From: Ascidia mentula
Lineage: Eukaryota > Chordata > Ascidiacea > Phlebobranchia > Ascidiidae
Assembly: GCA_947561715.1 (NCBI GenBank)
Contig: OX387200.1
Coordinates: 16,990,501 to 17,054,500, forward strand
Reading direction: 5' to 3'
Length of the DNA: 64,000 bases
Position numbers and translations under genes: made by a program. The notes under the pieces were generated by a model that did not search any database, was not told the DNA's origin, and worked only from the letters and a program-made list of their open reading frames with translations. Positions 33,154 through 45,600 of this stretch are shown here, piece by piece (the first letter of the stretch is position 1; each line of letters opens with the position of its first letter).

Positions 33154-36100
33154 GTTGATTCAAGTAATTTTCTCTGTACTTCGAAACAAATCTGATTTCC
33201 TTTCCGTTCGCTGCTTTTGCAAATGTCTCTGATGGTTGCTCTTTAAAGTTTTCTATTTGCTTCTTTGCCTCGCAGCCTTATTTAAATCCGTTACGTAAAT
33301 CTCCGTTACGTAATGTCAACAAACAAATAGACAAACAGGCGGCCTTCGAAGTTCAGAATGTTTTTTCAAGGATTCTATCGTGTACACGGCCTCGGTTGAA
33401 GGCGGGCTCTTCTTATAGCTCCGAAGTGTTGCTTATGAAGGCGGAATGGGCACTGGGTTCGTATTTAAGGCATAGCGGCCGCGTGAGAAAAAATCCGCCT
33501 AAAGTGACGGGAACTTACGCGAACAAACAAATTCCCGTCACGGAAGAAAATATAAACGGCGCGACGTTGATGGGATGCATGTCCGCTTTCGGATCGATTT
33601 CACAACCCATGCAGAGAACGCAAGACTGTAAACAGTTTTCTGTAAGTGGCTCGTTTACGATATCTGTCTCATTTCTTCTTTGCGGCTGCTTTACGGAGCG
33701 GAAAAAAAACATTAAGCGTCCCGAAGAGAGGCATTGATTTCTGTACCCGCCTAAAGATACTTTATTGCCCTTCTGACGTCAACATTGACTGACCGGTTCG
33801 TTATCACTGGTCAAAGCTGACTGGCGGTTAAACAGTGCAGCAGTAATGCGATGACAATGCAAAAGCATGTAATTAGCGTCAAAGGATTTATTTTTGAAAC
33901 AATAGTTACGCAGTGGAAAAACTTATGCTTAAACCATAATAGTGTGACGTACTTAAAGGCAGTCTCGTCTGTTAAAGCAACAGTTGCACGACGCGCCATT
34001 GTTTCTTCCTTTATGTACGCCGAAGTGACTTTTCCAAAGAGGCACATGACCGGGGTTAAACTTTCAATACAAAGGTTACATTACTTAGCATCGCAAAAGT
34101 CGGCACTATAAATGGTTAAATCCATGTTTCAGGAGATATCGGCGGAAGGGTTACTTTGCGTCAATAATTATATGTCGATGGCCCGTTCTCATTTAACGCT
34201 CGCGTGCCACCCCAATGATAAAACTTCGTTTAGGCTCCATTTGCGAGACATTAACAAAACAGATCCGGCGATTCCGGTTTGAAATCGACGTAAAACGTCT
34301 GTTTGTGGCCTCGAGCGCCGGGAGGTCACAGTTATTATTTCTCAGTTCTCACCTGAAAGCATTTTAAATCGTCGCTAACGCGTCGATTGTGGGTGAAGAT
34401 AGAAGTCCAGCGTACGTAAACACGAAGCGCAAATCGATGATAATTTGCGGCTACAAAGCCCTAAGCGTAACTGCCATTTGAAACGCCGTATCACGGCAAA
34501 GTGAAAGCATCACGGAATTTAGGGTTGGGATCATCATTCCCAAATTAAGATATATCGGTGTGATATATCACTGCACGAGTAATGTTATGTCGTGATGGTT
34601 GTCAGGTTTTTACATGTAATAAACCCCACACCCGGTAAAAACTTGTTACGCTCAACAGCGTTTTTCAACCCAAATTTGGTGCTGGGTAGCGGTTTTCGTT
34701 TTGTTTTCGTCAAGGCAATTACACTGATTGATGCCTAATATGTTAGCGGTTGTCCGCATGTGGGTTCCATTTTGAGCAAGTGTTTATATAAACCGGCAAG
34801 TTTAGATGTTAATGCAATAATTCCATACCAAATCCTATTTTGTATGTTTAGTATGACATAATTCCATCTTTCCTCATTGTGTTGCGTGGTCGAAGTGTAG
34901 CCCCGACAAAACGCCCGTGGTTTTCTTGCAAAATAGCCTCACCTGTTGCGTGCGACTGTTGAGCATTGCTAGATTAGAAGAGAAGTGTAGGTGTGCGTTG
35001 CCATTCACAAACACTGCCCCTTACGGTTGGAACGTAGCTAAAAATAATACTAACCTGTTATTACGCATCTAAAATTACCCGATCTCGATGTTTTCCGTTG
35101 GCCAGAAACTTGGTTGCGGGCACAGTGGTTAGGAATCATCGGATTTTCAATATAACAGCTCAATAACCGAACAACCCTGCGACCGGTCGCACTCCTTACA
35201 ACGGGTTGCGATGTTGTTTAGTCGTGACAGAGCGATTCGCGCGACACACCTGAACCAAGTGTTATCGAGTCGAAAATAAGCGACGGCAGAACCATTATAG
35301 CAATTGTGGTGTGGGACAATGAATGCAAGCGGGTCTTGAACGGTCGATCGCGTGCCGATATCAAGGTTCAGGTCCAATGGTACACGGTGCCACATCTGAC
35401 CGCATATTTCCCACGTGCCATCACAGCGACCTCTTAACCGCTAGGTGGAGACTCGCGACGACATCATCGTTTTTCAAACGAAAACAAAAAATAGTGCGCT
35501 CACCTCCGGGGATGGGTTTTCCGAAAAATGACAAGGAATCACGCCGAAACATTGAGAAGGGCTTCGCGAGCTTTAAAAACAACTCCTCGTGCGTTCCGTC
35601 ATGCCAGCCACGGTTTTTTGCTCACCATGAAGAAATCTTCACGAAGCTCCGAAAATCGCTCGCGCTTCTTTTGTATCTTGCTTTGTAAAGGTCGGGAGTC
35701 TAAGGCGAAGGCGACGGGCCACCTCTGTTTACAGTTGCTGGTAAATTATGCGGATTACATACGAGTGCAAGAGCGCGTTGGCTGAATATTTACTCGAGGT
35801 TGCCTGGCGGACGCCACTTTCTCCCATCTTCGAGAAAAGACACTTTAAGCCGATAGAGAGAGCGACGCCGGTGGTGGCTCGCCACGATCACCTGCTCTGG
35901 TAAAATGCATCGTTTGTGCAAACATGCCAGGGTAACTTCGCGAAACCGCTTGTTTGTAAAGTTCGTGGGATGTTTTTTGTGCGTCACAATAGACGCTTTC
36001 ATCGAAGAACTGCAGTCACTTCACTAAATCAAGTATGTTGCTTAATTGTCGTCGCGACCGCGAGAAGCCTATAAATAAGTTGCTTTCGCATTTTGGTCGC

Positions 36101-39100
36101 ATCCACGCACAATCAACCGCCCGCCGCGCGTAAAACAAGTCACAACGCTTACGGGAGTCTTAAAAGCCAACGCAGGGCAATCGTTCGCCTGTTTACACTG
36201 CGCTTGCCCTTTGCTCTTTCAAAGAGGATTTGCACGACTCGTTAGCGTCCAACAATCCAATTCATTAATCACGCGCTTGGACTTGGAAAAGAGCGCCAGA
36301 AACCGTCGAAAATATTCCGCGGCGATCTGTGGAGGTCCGTGAACGCGGCGTAGGGTCACAAACGTGCATCGGTACCTGTGGACTTGTTTTCATATTTACA
36401 AAGCGTGTAAAGTTTGTTGCACGTGGAAACACAATCACAGACTTTCTGGCTTTTGGCCTCCACACAGGCGAGAGGTGCGTGGTGCTGGGCAAAGAATATC
36501 TGGCGCGTTCTATTTTAAGGCGCGCCCGCACTGCCGCCAGGCTGAGTCAAAATGTTTTGCAGTTGATCGGCAGAGAAAGTGGACGACCTTGACTCCGTTC
36601 GACGTTGACGAGTTGTCAAAGACCAGGGACCTTATCACGTTTTGCATTTCGCCAAAATGCCACAGTTACTTCAAAACGTCAGGCTGTCATACGCTTTACG
36701 CACGGGTTCAATAAAAAGGTGAACAATCGATTAAAATACCCGCGCGATGAATTTACATTACACTGGACTTATCGTGTGCGCACGTACACTAAAAATCACC
36801 GATCCACTTTTAAATCATAATCGGAAAATGAATCACCAACAAAGGGTTGTGTGTTTACGTGACTGAGTGTATATTTTCTATTATCACCATGTAATAAATA
36901 TTGATGTCCCCCACAAAATAATGCAATTTAACATTTAAAATGATTTATACCACAGATGCCTTGTCGTTTGTCCTTCAGGCGACCTAAAAAGTATATCGTT
37001 AGTGTTTTTGCCGTGACATAAATTTTGCCTCTTTAATACCGCGCAATCTCACAAAGCCGTCTTATGTGTGGTGGCATCTGCGACCGCCAAACATAATCAA
37101 TAGCCTCGTGTCTGGCAGTGAGGCTGAGAGTTCACGAATTCCGGCGATCGCAGTAATTAAAGGTCGGCCTTTTCGAAGGGATTCTTTTATCACCGAAGGT
37201 GTGTTTAATACAGTGTCCTTTTGATCAAGGAAAGTGGTGGTTATTATTAAATGTTGACTTGTTGTTTCTCAAATAATTGTACCCGACACACACGTGGTTT
37301 TGCATGAAACACATCGCTGTGCTTTGTAGGTCACGTGTCGCTTCGTCAATGATATGAATATGCTCAGCACTCGACTTCGGACTTGCGAAATTAAAAGAAA
37401 ACATCAACAGGAGAAAGTAACCGATTCGTGGTCAGTTATGCCGGCGATACTGAGCGTATCTAATTGCCAACACGGGAAAATGTCTATATTTTGCGTTATC
37501 ACGTGGAACCTTGTCAACTCGTGTTCGACTACGGGGGCGAAGTTTCCGCGAAAAGTTGATCGCATCTTGCTATCTTGTCACAATTCTTTGTCAGTGACGT
37601 TGCACAACCGGTCAAAACCCGCCCGTTCGACCTATTTCGCAGGTCCGCACCCCGCTACCTAAACAAGTCTCTGATCGCTAGCATTTCAACCAGTCAAATT
37701 GATTCGTTGCACTCGACTCAGTGTACGACAAGAAACGAATACGTGACCAGTGTCTCGCTGCAGGTGGCATTAGCGAATCGACAAACATAGACTCATGGGC
37801 CGCCTTTGAAACGCCAAAAGTGTTTGTTTTCGAGTGCGTTTCATCCGATTCTCGGGTAAGCGGGTCTCTGCAACGTCCTCGCACCTGCGGTTGCACGCCG
37901 CTTGCCAACGCATAATCGGTCTTTTGCGTGCCGAATGCTCGTGTGATGACCGCTCATGTTGACATTGTCGACCGTTGTTGCCCCTCACTCGCGTTCACAC
38001 AGACCCCAGCCGGTTGTTCCATGGGTAAGTAGGGTAAGCCCTTGTTGCCAAAACAAGTTGGACCTATTGTTCCATACTTGGTATGTGGACGTATTGTTTA
38101 CGAGCCTGTCACGTTTGCTAGCGCGAAACAAACAACTAAAAGGGCTGGTGCCAAAATGGGGACTTCCCTATTTTTGCTGACTTGGCGAGTTTGATGTAAA
38201 CAGATTGGTCGGTCAAGGAGCACATTGTTGGCCAAACGCTATAAACGGCAACTGCAGAAAAATGCCAAAACGTCATCAAATATTTTAAAAACTTTCGCGA
38301 TTGAGTCAAAATAGATGTTGGCGGTGTTGTGAGACTTACCTTATTATAACTCCAATAAATGCTTTAAGATATCAAGTTAAAGCGATACCAGGTCTTGGCA
38401 TTATTTAACCATAATTTCAACTTTACCAAAATCAATGCTTTGTAACAACACTTGGTGCACTTGTATTTGTGCGTGATTACAGATGGATATCGACGCCATT
38501 CTTATATAAACGTGAGAAAAGAACTGTCCCGTGCGACGCAATAATATTTCACATACCACTCGGAGTTTGCAACAAATCTATCAGATCTACCAAACCTGTT
38601 TGTCGCGTGGATTCCGCACAACCAGTCCATATATAGTAGGCCCTGTCTTTCGCCGCAGTCGAGCCATATTCCTTGCTCCTATTTACAGGTTGGATTCAAC
38701 TGGCAAGGGGGGCATACCGTGGCTCGGTGGAACATCACGATTTTCATGTTCGCAGGCAACAGATGGCACGATAAACGCCACGTGCGCGCCATAAACCGAA
38801 TGTGCAATTAACCCCAATCGTTAAGATCGTTTTACCGCCACATTGTAGCATCATGTATTTGCGCAGACTGGCGGATTATCACCTGCTTATGATCGCAACG
38901 ATCGCGATTTAACCACCAACGGAGCTAAATTCACTGCGCGGGGTTCGAAGTTGCGCAGGTGTGTATTTTGGTTGAACGCCTAAATCGTCTGTTCGCTCGT
39001 TAATCATCCCCGCATCAGCCAGATTTCCGATTTTTGGGTTGGGAAGTTGTTTGTGGAGTACGTTTAGGTTTTGCTATTTCAGGATGTGCTTACACGAATT

Positions 39101-41147
39101 AAAATACCAAGCTATGCAATTTGTGAACTTCTCCCTTGGAGTTATTTGGTCACTGTTTTTTTTGTAGCCGCATAAAATGGATTCGAAAACGAAACCTGTT
39201 TTCAATGTTAAAAGTCGCCTTGTAACTTTGCTCGTTTAATAACCAAAAGGTCATTTTACGGTGTTGTATTTGTGCTCGGAAGTGTTTGTCAGTTGGGCGT
39301 TTACGCGCGTTAGGCCACGTCGACACTAATGGAGAAGTAAAATCGTGTCATCTGGCGCTGAAAACGCCCATTGTCGGCGAACCGCCAGAGCATTAACGGC
39401 ATGATTTCAACGAAACCGACCCTCACATTTTGAGAAAGGCCTCGTTATCGATAAACGATTTTGCAGCACAAGCCGTAAATCGGTTCGTCGCAGGGCCTTC
39501 ATAATCCCTCCCAGATAAACAAATGTGACATGAGTCGACAACAAAACACTATTCAGGACGGAATCGACGCAAAGACTACGCCTTTATTTTGATTTTACTT
39601 GCGTGCTTCCAAGCTGGCAGGTGAGAGTCAACAATACACCGATTTCAGCACCTTTTAGCAATCGCCCGACCGCAGCTATAGCATCGTTAACGGGTCGGGT
39701 TGCAACCTCACGAGCCACGAGGCGGAAAAGTCAAGATCGTCTATGTGGATGATTCAATGCAATATGACCCCTCGCGACCATAGCCATGATTTATTTTTAG
39801 ATTAATCATGTCGATTTGTAAACCGGTTATGCTCAGAAGCTCACGTTTGTCTTAATTCAACGCCCGAAATCGTCTCCTCGCGAAACATCGAACGGACGTG
39901 ACACTTGGAGGGATAACGGAGAGGTGGAAGTGGGATTCGCCACTGAATACTATCGCGACGGGAATCGTTCTATCGCGATCGCCACCTGCGATATCGGAAT
40001 CACTTTGCTATATCGAGGAGTGTGTGTGAGATTTGCGTATTTGAAATCCGATATCGCGCATATTGCGTGTCGCCGTCTAAGCGACTACGACGAACGTAAA
40101 CAGGAAAACGCGTCAATCGGAATGCAAATTTTATCGAAAGTTCTCACTGCAGGAATTCGTATTCCTGATGGCTTTTCATTTAAAAATAAGGGAGAAAAGT
40201 TTATTTAATCAGTTTAGAGTGCCTTTCTATGGCAAAAGGTGCGCAAATTTGACTTGCGAGGTAGGTTGATTGAATACGTATTCCCTGCGTTTTGTTAATA
40301 GCCAAATGAGTAATTTACATACATAGCGTTGATGGGGACCATAATAGGCTTAAGCGTTCCAACATAGTGGGTGGCGCCAAAAACAACGCAACTCGGCACG
40401 GCGATCTTCGGCGAAGAGAAAAACTTGTCAGTAGTAATTAGGGCGTACGAGCGGAGCGAAAGGTTATTTTTGGATGCAACAAGATACCCGATGGTATTAC
40501 GCGTTTGTGTACATGATTTATTCATGCCTTTCCAGCGAGTTTGTTCTCGGGTACTACGCAAGGGTGTTGACATTAAGTAGCCGCTTGCATGAGCGTCATT
40601 AGTGTTCGCGTTCGATAAATTTGCCGAAACAGTTTCCAGCTTTTTTAGGCGAAGGGATTTCTTCTTCTTTAAGCCTCGTCGCGTCACTGTTCTGTGTGAA
40701 CGGGTTTTTATATATCTGCCCTTGGAACGTAAACGTGTGCATTAAGTTTTTTTTTAATTCTTTACGTCAACAAATGTGTCAAAATGTTTGTTTTTGAGGT
40801 AAGATATTCATGTTTTCTTCAAAACTCATCTTGAAGTAATCATACAATGTATTTGCACACGGAAACGTAAGGTGAAAACACACTTTATAAAACAATCTTT
40901 AGGCATACGGTGTCATCTTCAATCACTGACCTTCTGGTATAAAAAAGAACGTATATATTGTATTCAACCAACGTTTCATCTTCCATTCAACAAGACTTGA
41001 TCGGGGTTATCACAGACGAAAAAATTTAAGACCGCTTTATTTCAAACACACGCCTTGAATTGGACAACTGCCAACTACTCTGGGATGGTTTACTTTATTG
41101 GAAACGTGGCATTTTTCGTTTTCATTACAACAAAGTAACATAAAAAC
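33154..41147. other. Gene-poor CpG-dense region upstream of the peptide gene
   Basis: About 8 kb with visibly more CpG and CGT/ACG words than the AT-rich introns of neighbouring genes. Two unusually long open frames (33312-33737 and 39837-40208, plus strand) are discussed as findings, but no complete gene was found. A canonical TATAAATA with no recognised gene lies at 36070-36077. It could be regulatory for the divergent flank or hide unrecognised small-exon genes. Confidence 0.4.
36070..36077 (+). promoter_or_regulatory. Orphan TATA box
   Basis: TATAAATA in a GC-rich setting (GCC before it), the textbook form, plus strand. No gene could be attached to it, so it may be chance or the promoter of an unrecognised transcript. 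Confidence 0.2.
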
Positions 41148-41217
41148 AAAGCTGATATGTTGTTAATCATTGGTAAAGTTCGATACGTCTACCAATGATT
41201 AACAACATATTAGCTTT
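41148..41217. repeat. Near-perfect 28-bp inverted repeat (hairpin), 14-nt loop
   Basis: Arms 41148-41175 and 41190-41217 are complementary at 27 of 28 positions, with a 14-base loop. The arm core reads ATATGTTGTTAATCATTGG. The 70-base fold has the size of a microRNA precursor but is more perfect than most, so a recent foldback insertion is equally possible. Confidence 0.75.
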
Positions 41218-42662
41218 GGCTTTCCTCTTTAAAATAGTTAACTCCAAATTTTTTGCACCCAGGTGACATAAACATTACCAATATTTCTGTTAGTTTCCAA
41301 AAAGGAGCAAAAATGGCCTTAAACGGTGAAAAGTCGTATGTGAAACCTTACCTTAACGAAGCCTAAGTGGTCTGATTTTACGCTGCAAGACACTTACTTG
41401 AACTTAGTTGGTATATTATCGGTGTGTTCAAATTCAATTCTTTTCAACAAGCGTAAGGTACAAATAATGAATTTCGTTTAAATTCCCATAGCAGAAACAC
41501 AAATTTATTGAATCATTTAGAAAATTTTAAATTGCGATTTTCAAGCTGTCGGTTTTGTAGCTACATATATTGCCCATATATTGTCAATCTCTCACCACAT
41601 TACAAAAACAAATGTATACAGCTTGCGCCATCTAACGACGAGGTCGTGATTGATAAGAGTTTGTTTTCAAGCAGAGCGATGTGTGTCGACTGATGTCACA
41701 TATTTCATCGCTTGATATTGATCGTGACAAAGTTGGATCCAAGCACCTGCGAAAAAGGTGTTCCTCGTACCGGTAATTAGGATATTCGTGTACGACATTC
41801 CCGTTAACGTAAGCACCATCGCCCGCACATCCGCGCTGTGGGATTACCAGATCCCACTCTTGCCATAACCGGCTTGCGGTAAAGGTTATTATTGCACCTC
41901 ACATGTTTTCCCGGGGTTTGCTTGAATGCATTTAAAGGTATGTGCATGGTTATTGTAAATATCAGGAGTTTTGTTTTTGGTATAGGTTGGTAAGTTAATA
42001 CGCTACGAAAAGATACGCCTGTTGGGATATTACGGTCTATTGTGAAAAAATAACATTAATCAAAGTTTGGAAGTAAATAATTTATAACCTTACACTGATC
42101 GTCTAACTAAAATTTTATATTTAATAAGTCTGGTTGCTTCTGTAATCCACACAGAGAATAATTAGGGGCAACATTTACCTACAAAGCAGAGGTAAGAATG
42201 AAATTTCTATGCATGACTACGTGGCGACCATGAAAACTCTTTTCAGCGAATGTAATGCTGTATGTCATTCGCTTGATATATCGCATCAAAATGTTTGGTA
42301 TTTACAACGACAAAAATTTGACATATAGTCGCAACAATGAAATACATAAAATACAAATTGCAATTCCAAAAAGTGCTGCAGTCTAAATGTAAAAGTGCTT
42401 TGAAACGATTGCTAACACCACATGCCACATGTTGGTAAAAATTGTCAAGTTGTTTGAGAAAACTAGACAGAAAGGCGCAAAGAAAATCTTTTTTTGTTAC
42501 CTGATAATGGTAGAGCAAACAAATGGAGAAAAAAGCAGGCAATGCACTGGAACAAAAACTTGGTTTGCCCGTGGATGTGTTTTGCTTCAGTGCATCAATA
42601 TTGGTCCATAACTGTTGTCTCGGAAGTGTGCAAGTGCTTACGGGTTGTAACTGTTTTTTTTA
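41218..42662. other. 3' flank of the NOS gene
   Basis: AT-rich, no exon recognised. It should contain the NOS 3' untranslated region. No AATAAA in the right orientation was seen within 600 bases; an ATTAAA variant lies at 42120-42125. Confidence 0.4.
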
Positions 42663-45600
42663 TCAGTTTCCATTTGTTGACATTGACCTGTTTCGCTTAC
42701 GAATTGACTCGCTGACTTCGTAGGTGCGCAGAGTGATGCCGAAAATATCCTCGTGGTAACGCTCCTCGGTCTTACAAATGAGACAAGTTTTAAAAATCAA
42801 CACAGAAACACAGTCATTTTAACTTCTTGCTTTTCGCACATATACCTTCATGAGGGCAACGCACTTCTTAGCTTCTTCCGGCGACATGTTACCCTTCTCC
42901 TTGATCACGTTCACAAGCGCTTTACTGACGTCGGCCGACATAGTGACGTCACCGCACACGTAAAAATGCCCGCGGTTCGTGATGATGCAATCGTACACGA
43001 AATCAGCAACCTCATTGCTAATGACGTGCTGAACGTATTTCTGCGCAAAAGAGGCACTTTAAATTAACACCTACAAGATTCCTAACTTTTGGAACAAAAT
43101 ATTTATCATGAACTGTCACACACAATGACGTTTGCTAAATATAGAATAAAAATAGGCAGCCACTCCCGCTGCGCACGGAACCAGTGACTTAAAAGGTCAT
43201 CTTGTGCCGAAAGAGAATTTTGGTCAGCTTCTGTGACATACAGCAGTTCAGAAAGTCGCCCTAACGCCCAAAATGTCATCCTAGGTTGGTGATTAGTCAC
43301 CAGGGGAAATGTTTCTACGTGTTTCATCAGAAGATAATTGTCGCCGCTTTGCATTGAATAAAATGTCAGTTTATGTCAAAATAAAAAAAATTGGTTCGGA
43401 TATCAATAGGCCTGGAAATAACCTTTGGCACCCCTTCCAATCGGGAGAAGGCGGTATGAGCGTGCGTCAATGCGCCAAGAGACATCGCTCTTTGCACCTC
43501 GTCTTTGTACAGGTGGTCTTGGTCTGGGTGGCGACAGCCGAACAACAGCGCCATCGTGCGCTTACTTTTATCTGAAATATACACGGTTTAAGTCAAATTT
43601 ACCGGGTCCTTGCTTGGTGCTAAAAAACGTCACTGTGGTTAAACAGTAGCGATGATTTACTAACTTTCTGGAGTAGTTTCGTGAATTCTTTGTTGCCAGA
43701 AACTTCGAAAAGGTGCGATTCCCGTTCCGGGGCCGACCAGAACGCACGGAAGATTGTCATCTTCGGGCAAATGAAAAGCGGGCGCACTAAGTTACAAGCA
43801 AATAACATGTTACACAAATGTCACGTACATGAGGAGATGACCAAAGTTGAACTCACGGTCGAATAAAGCAGGGAATAACTTCATCTCCCGAAATGTTGTC
43901 CAAATAGTTGGAGCAAACTCCGTGGTGTAAAGGTCCTTCGCCACCTTAAAGTTTATTGCAAGGGTCTTATAATACAGCTTTTTTTGTTAAGAATACTTGG
44001 ACCGTTTAACTCGTACATGCTATTTACGTCAGTGACCTCGTGGCCTTAGCTGGATCAATGCAACGTTTTCTTATCCCATTTGACGTTTTTGAAAGCATGA
44101 CCATAACATATTCTTGCAAGCACTTATGTTTTCTTATACTTTATCTTAATATACCCACTGTCGTTGCAATAACCCTTCCCAAAAGCCAGTGTAACGTAAA
44201 CAGTTACGTGCCTTGCTAAGCAAATATAAAACAATTGAAATACCTTTAGTTCTGTAGCTTACAACACTAATGGTGCAGTGAATCTCGTTTGGGTGTACAG
44301 CAGGTGAACTGCTTATTGAATAATAGCGACATTGTAGCAGGGGTAGCTGACTCATCAGAAGTTGTGGTTCGACTTTAATCGACTGAAATTCTTCAAACAC
44401 CTCGACCAGATTGGGAACATTTTGAAACTTCCAATCCTCGTATTCGGATTTACCCTGAGAATATGAACGGAATGTTATTTTACGCAATGTGTAAATGAAA
44501 CGTAAAAGAACGGTGGGCATCACCGATGCCTTTATGGGGTTGCATTGAAATATATAAATGGGAAACTGTTATGGAGTTAACAAAATTAGAAAATTTAAGT
44601 ATTGTTTTCAGAAAATTGTGAAACGGTACATTTTTTGATTATTTGAAACAACGTTGCAGATTGAAGTCAACTGGTTATTGTAAACATAGAAATTCGTTTT
44701 CGCCTGCACGACCATTCTTAGTTCTGTTTCAAATTATTAACTTCCTATCCTAATAAATTGCTGTCGTTGGTAGAAAGACATTGTTCATTAGAGGGCTTGA
44801 TTCTGGCACAATTAAGAAACCAGCGTTACTTTCCTGTCGATAATTAATGCACCGATCTGTCGGTGCAGTTACCTTTACCGCCTCTGCCAAAATGCAAAAT
44901 GACCAACACCAACTTATACCTCACTGAGTAGTTCCAATTGAATCCTGTCTTTATCGTTGTCGGCGCAGTCGGCAAGTAGGCGAAGAAGTTTGGGAGTGGG
45001 AGGTGTAGTTATGTCCAGATATCTGGAAAAGGCGGTCCACATTGTGCAAACCGGTAGGCGCACGTCGGTACACCACGACTCACTCACCATCCCTAAATAT
45101 CACGGAACGACTTAACTACGATCTACATACTACAATAGTATTCAGTTTGACTGGAGATAATTTCTAATACAATATTTCACCAATAGGATTTCAAATACAA
45201 TATATACATATGTCATCATAAAACACAATGGGTGGATTTAATTTACTGAAGTGATTCACGTGGCGATTTTAACACTGAAAACGTTTATAGCTGATATTAT
45301 ATTTTACCGAGTTTGTTTTTTGTTTTCTTGCAAAATTCAAGCTGAACTAATGTGTTTTCTTCCGGTGCGTCCCTCAAACGCATAAGAAGATCTGTAAGTA
45401 AAAAATTGGTGTCATTAATTTTTTATGCAAAAAATAGTTTTTGAGCTACGTTATACCTTTGACAAGCTTTGGGTCATTGCACGGGTAAATGCCCAAGTGG
45501 TCTCCCGGCTTGAACTGCAGTAGTTTTGAGTTTTCGGTGTCCAACTCCACCTTAATCGTTGATCGACTGAACAGTTTCCCAGAGTTAAATTCAGCAAAGT

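Noticed and set aside
35323-36714. Several plus-strand frames of 85-121 codons
   Set aside because: They lie in the CpG-rich stretch where stops are rarer by composition; translations look random (many Cys/His/Trp without pattern).
40295-40687. 130-codon minus-strand frame with a TATA-like ATATATAAAA about 35 bases upstream
   Set aside because: The frame opens with GTG, has no early ATG, no domain and no supporting splice sites. The Lys-rich start is low complexity.
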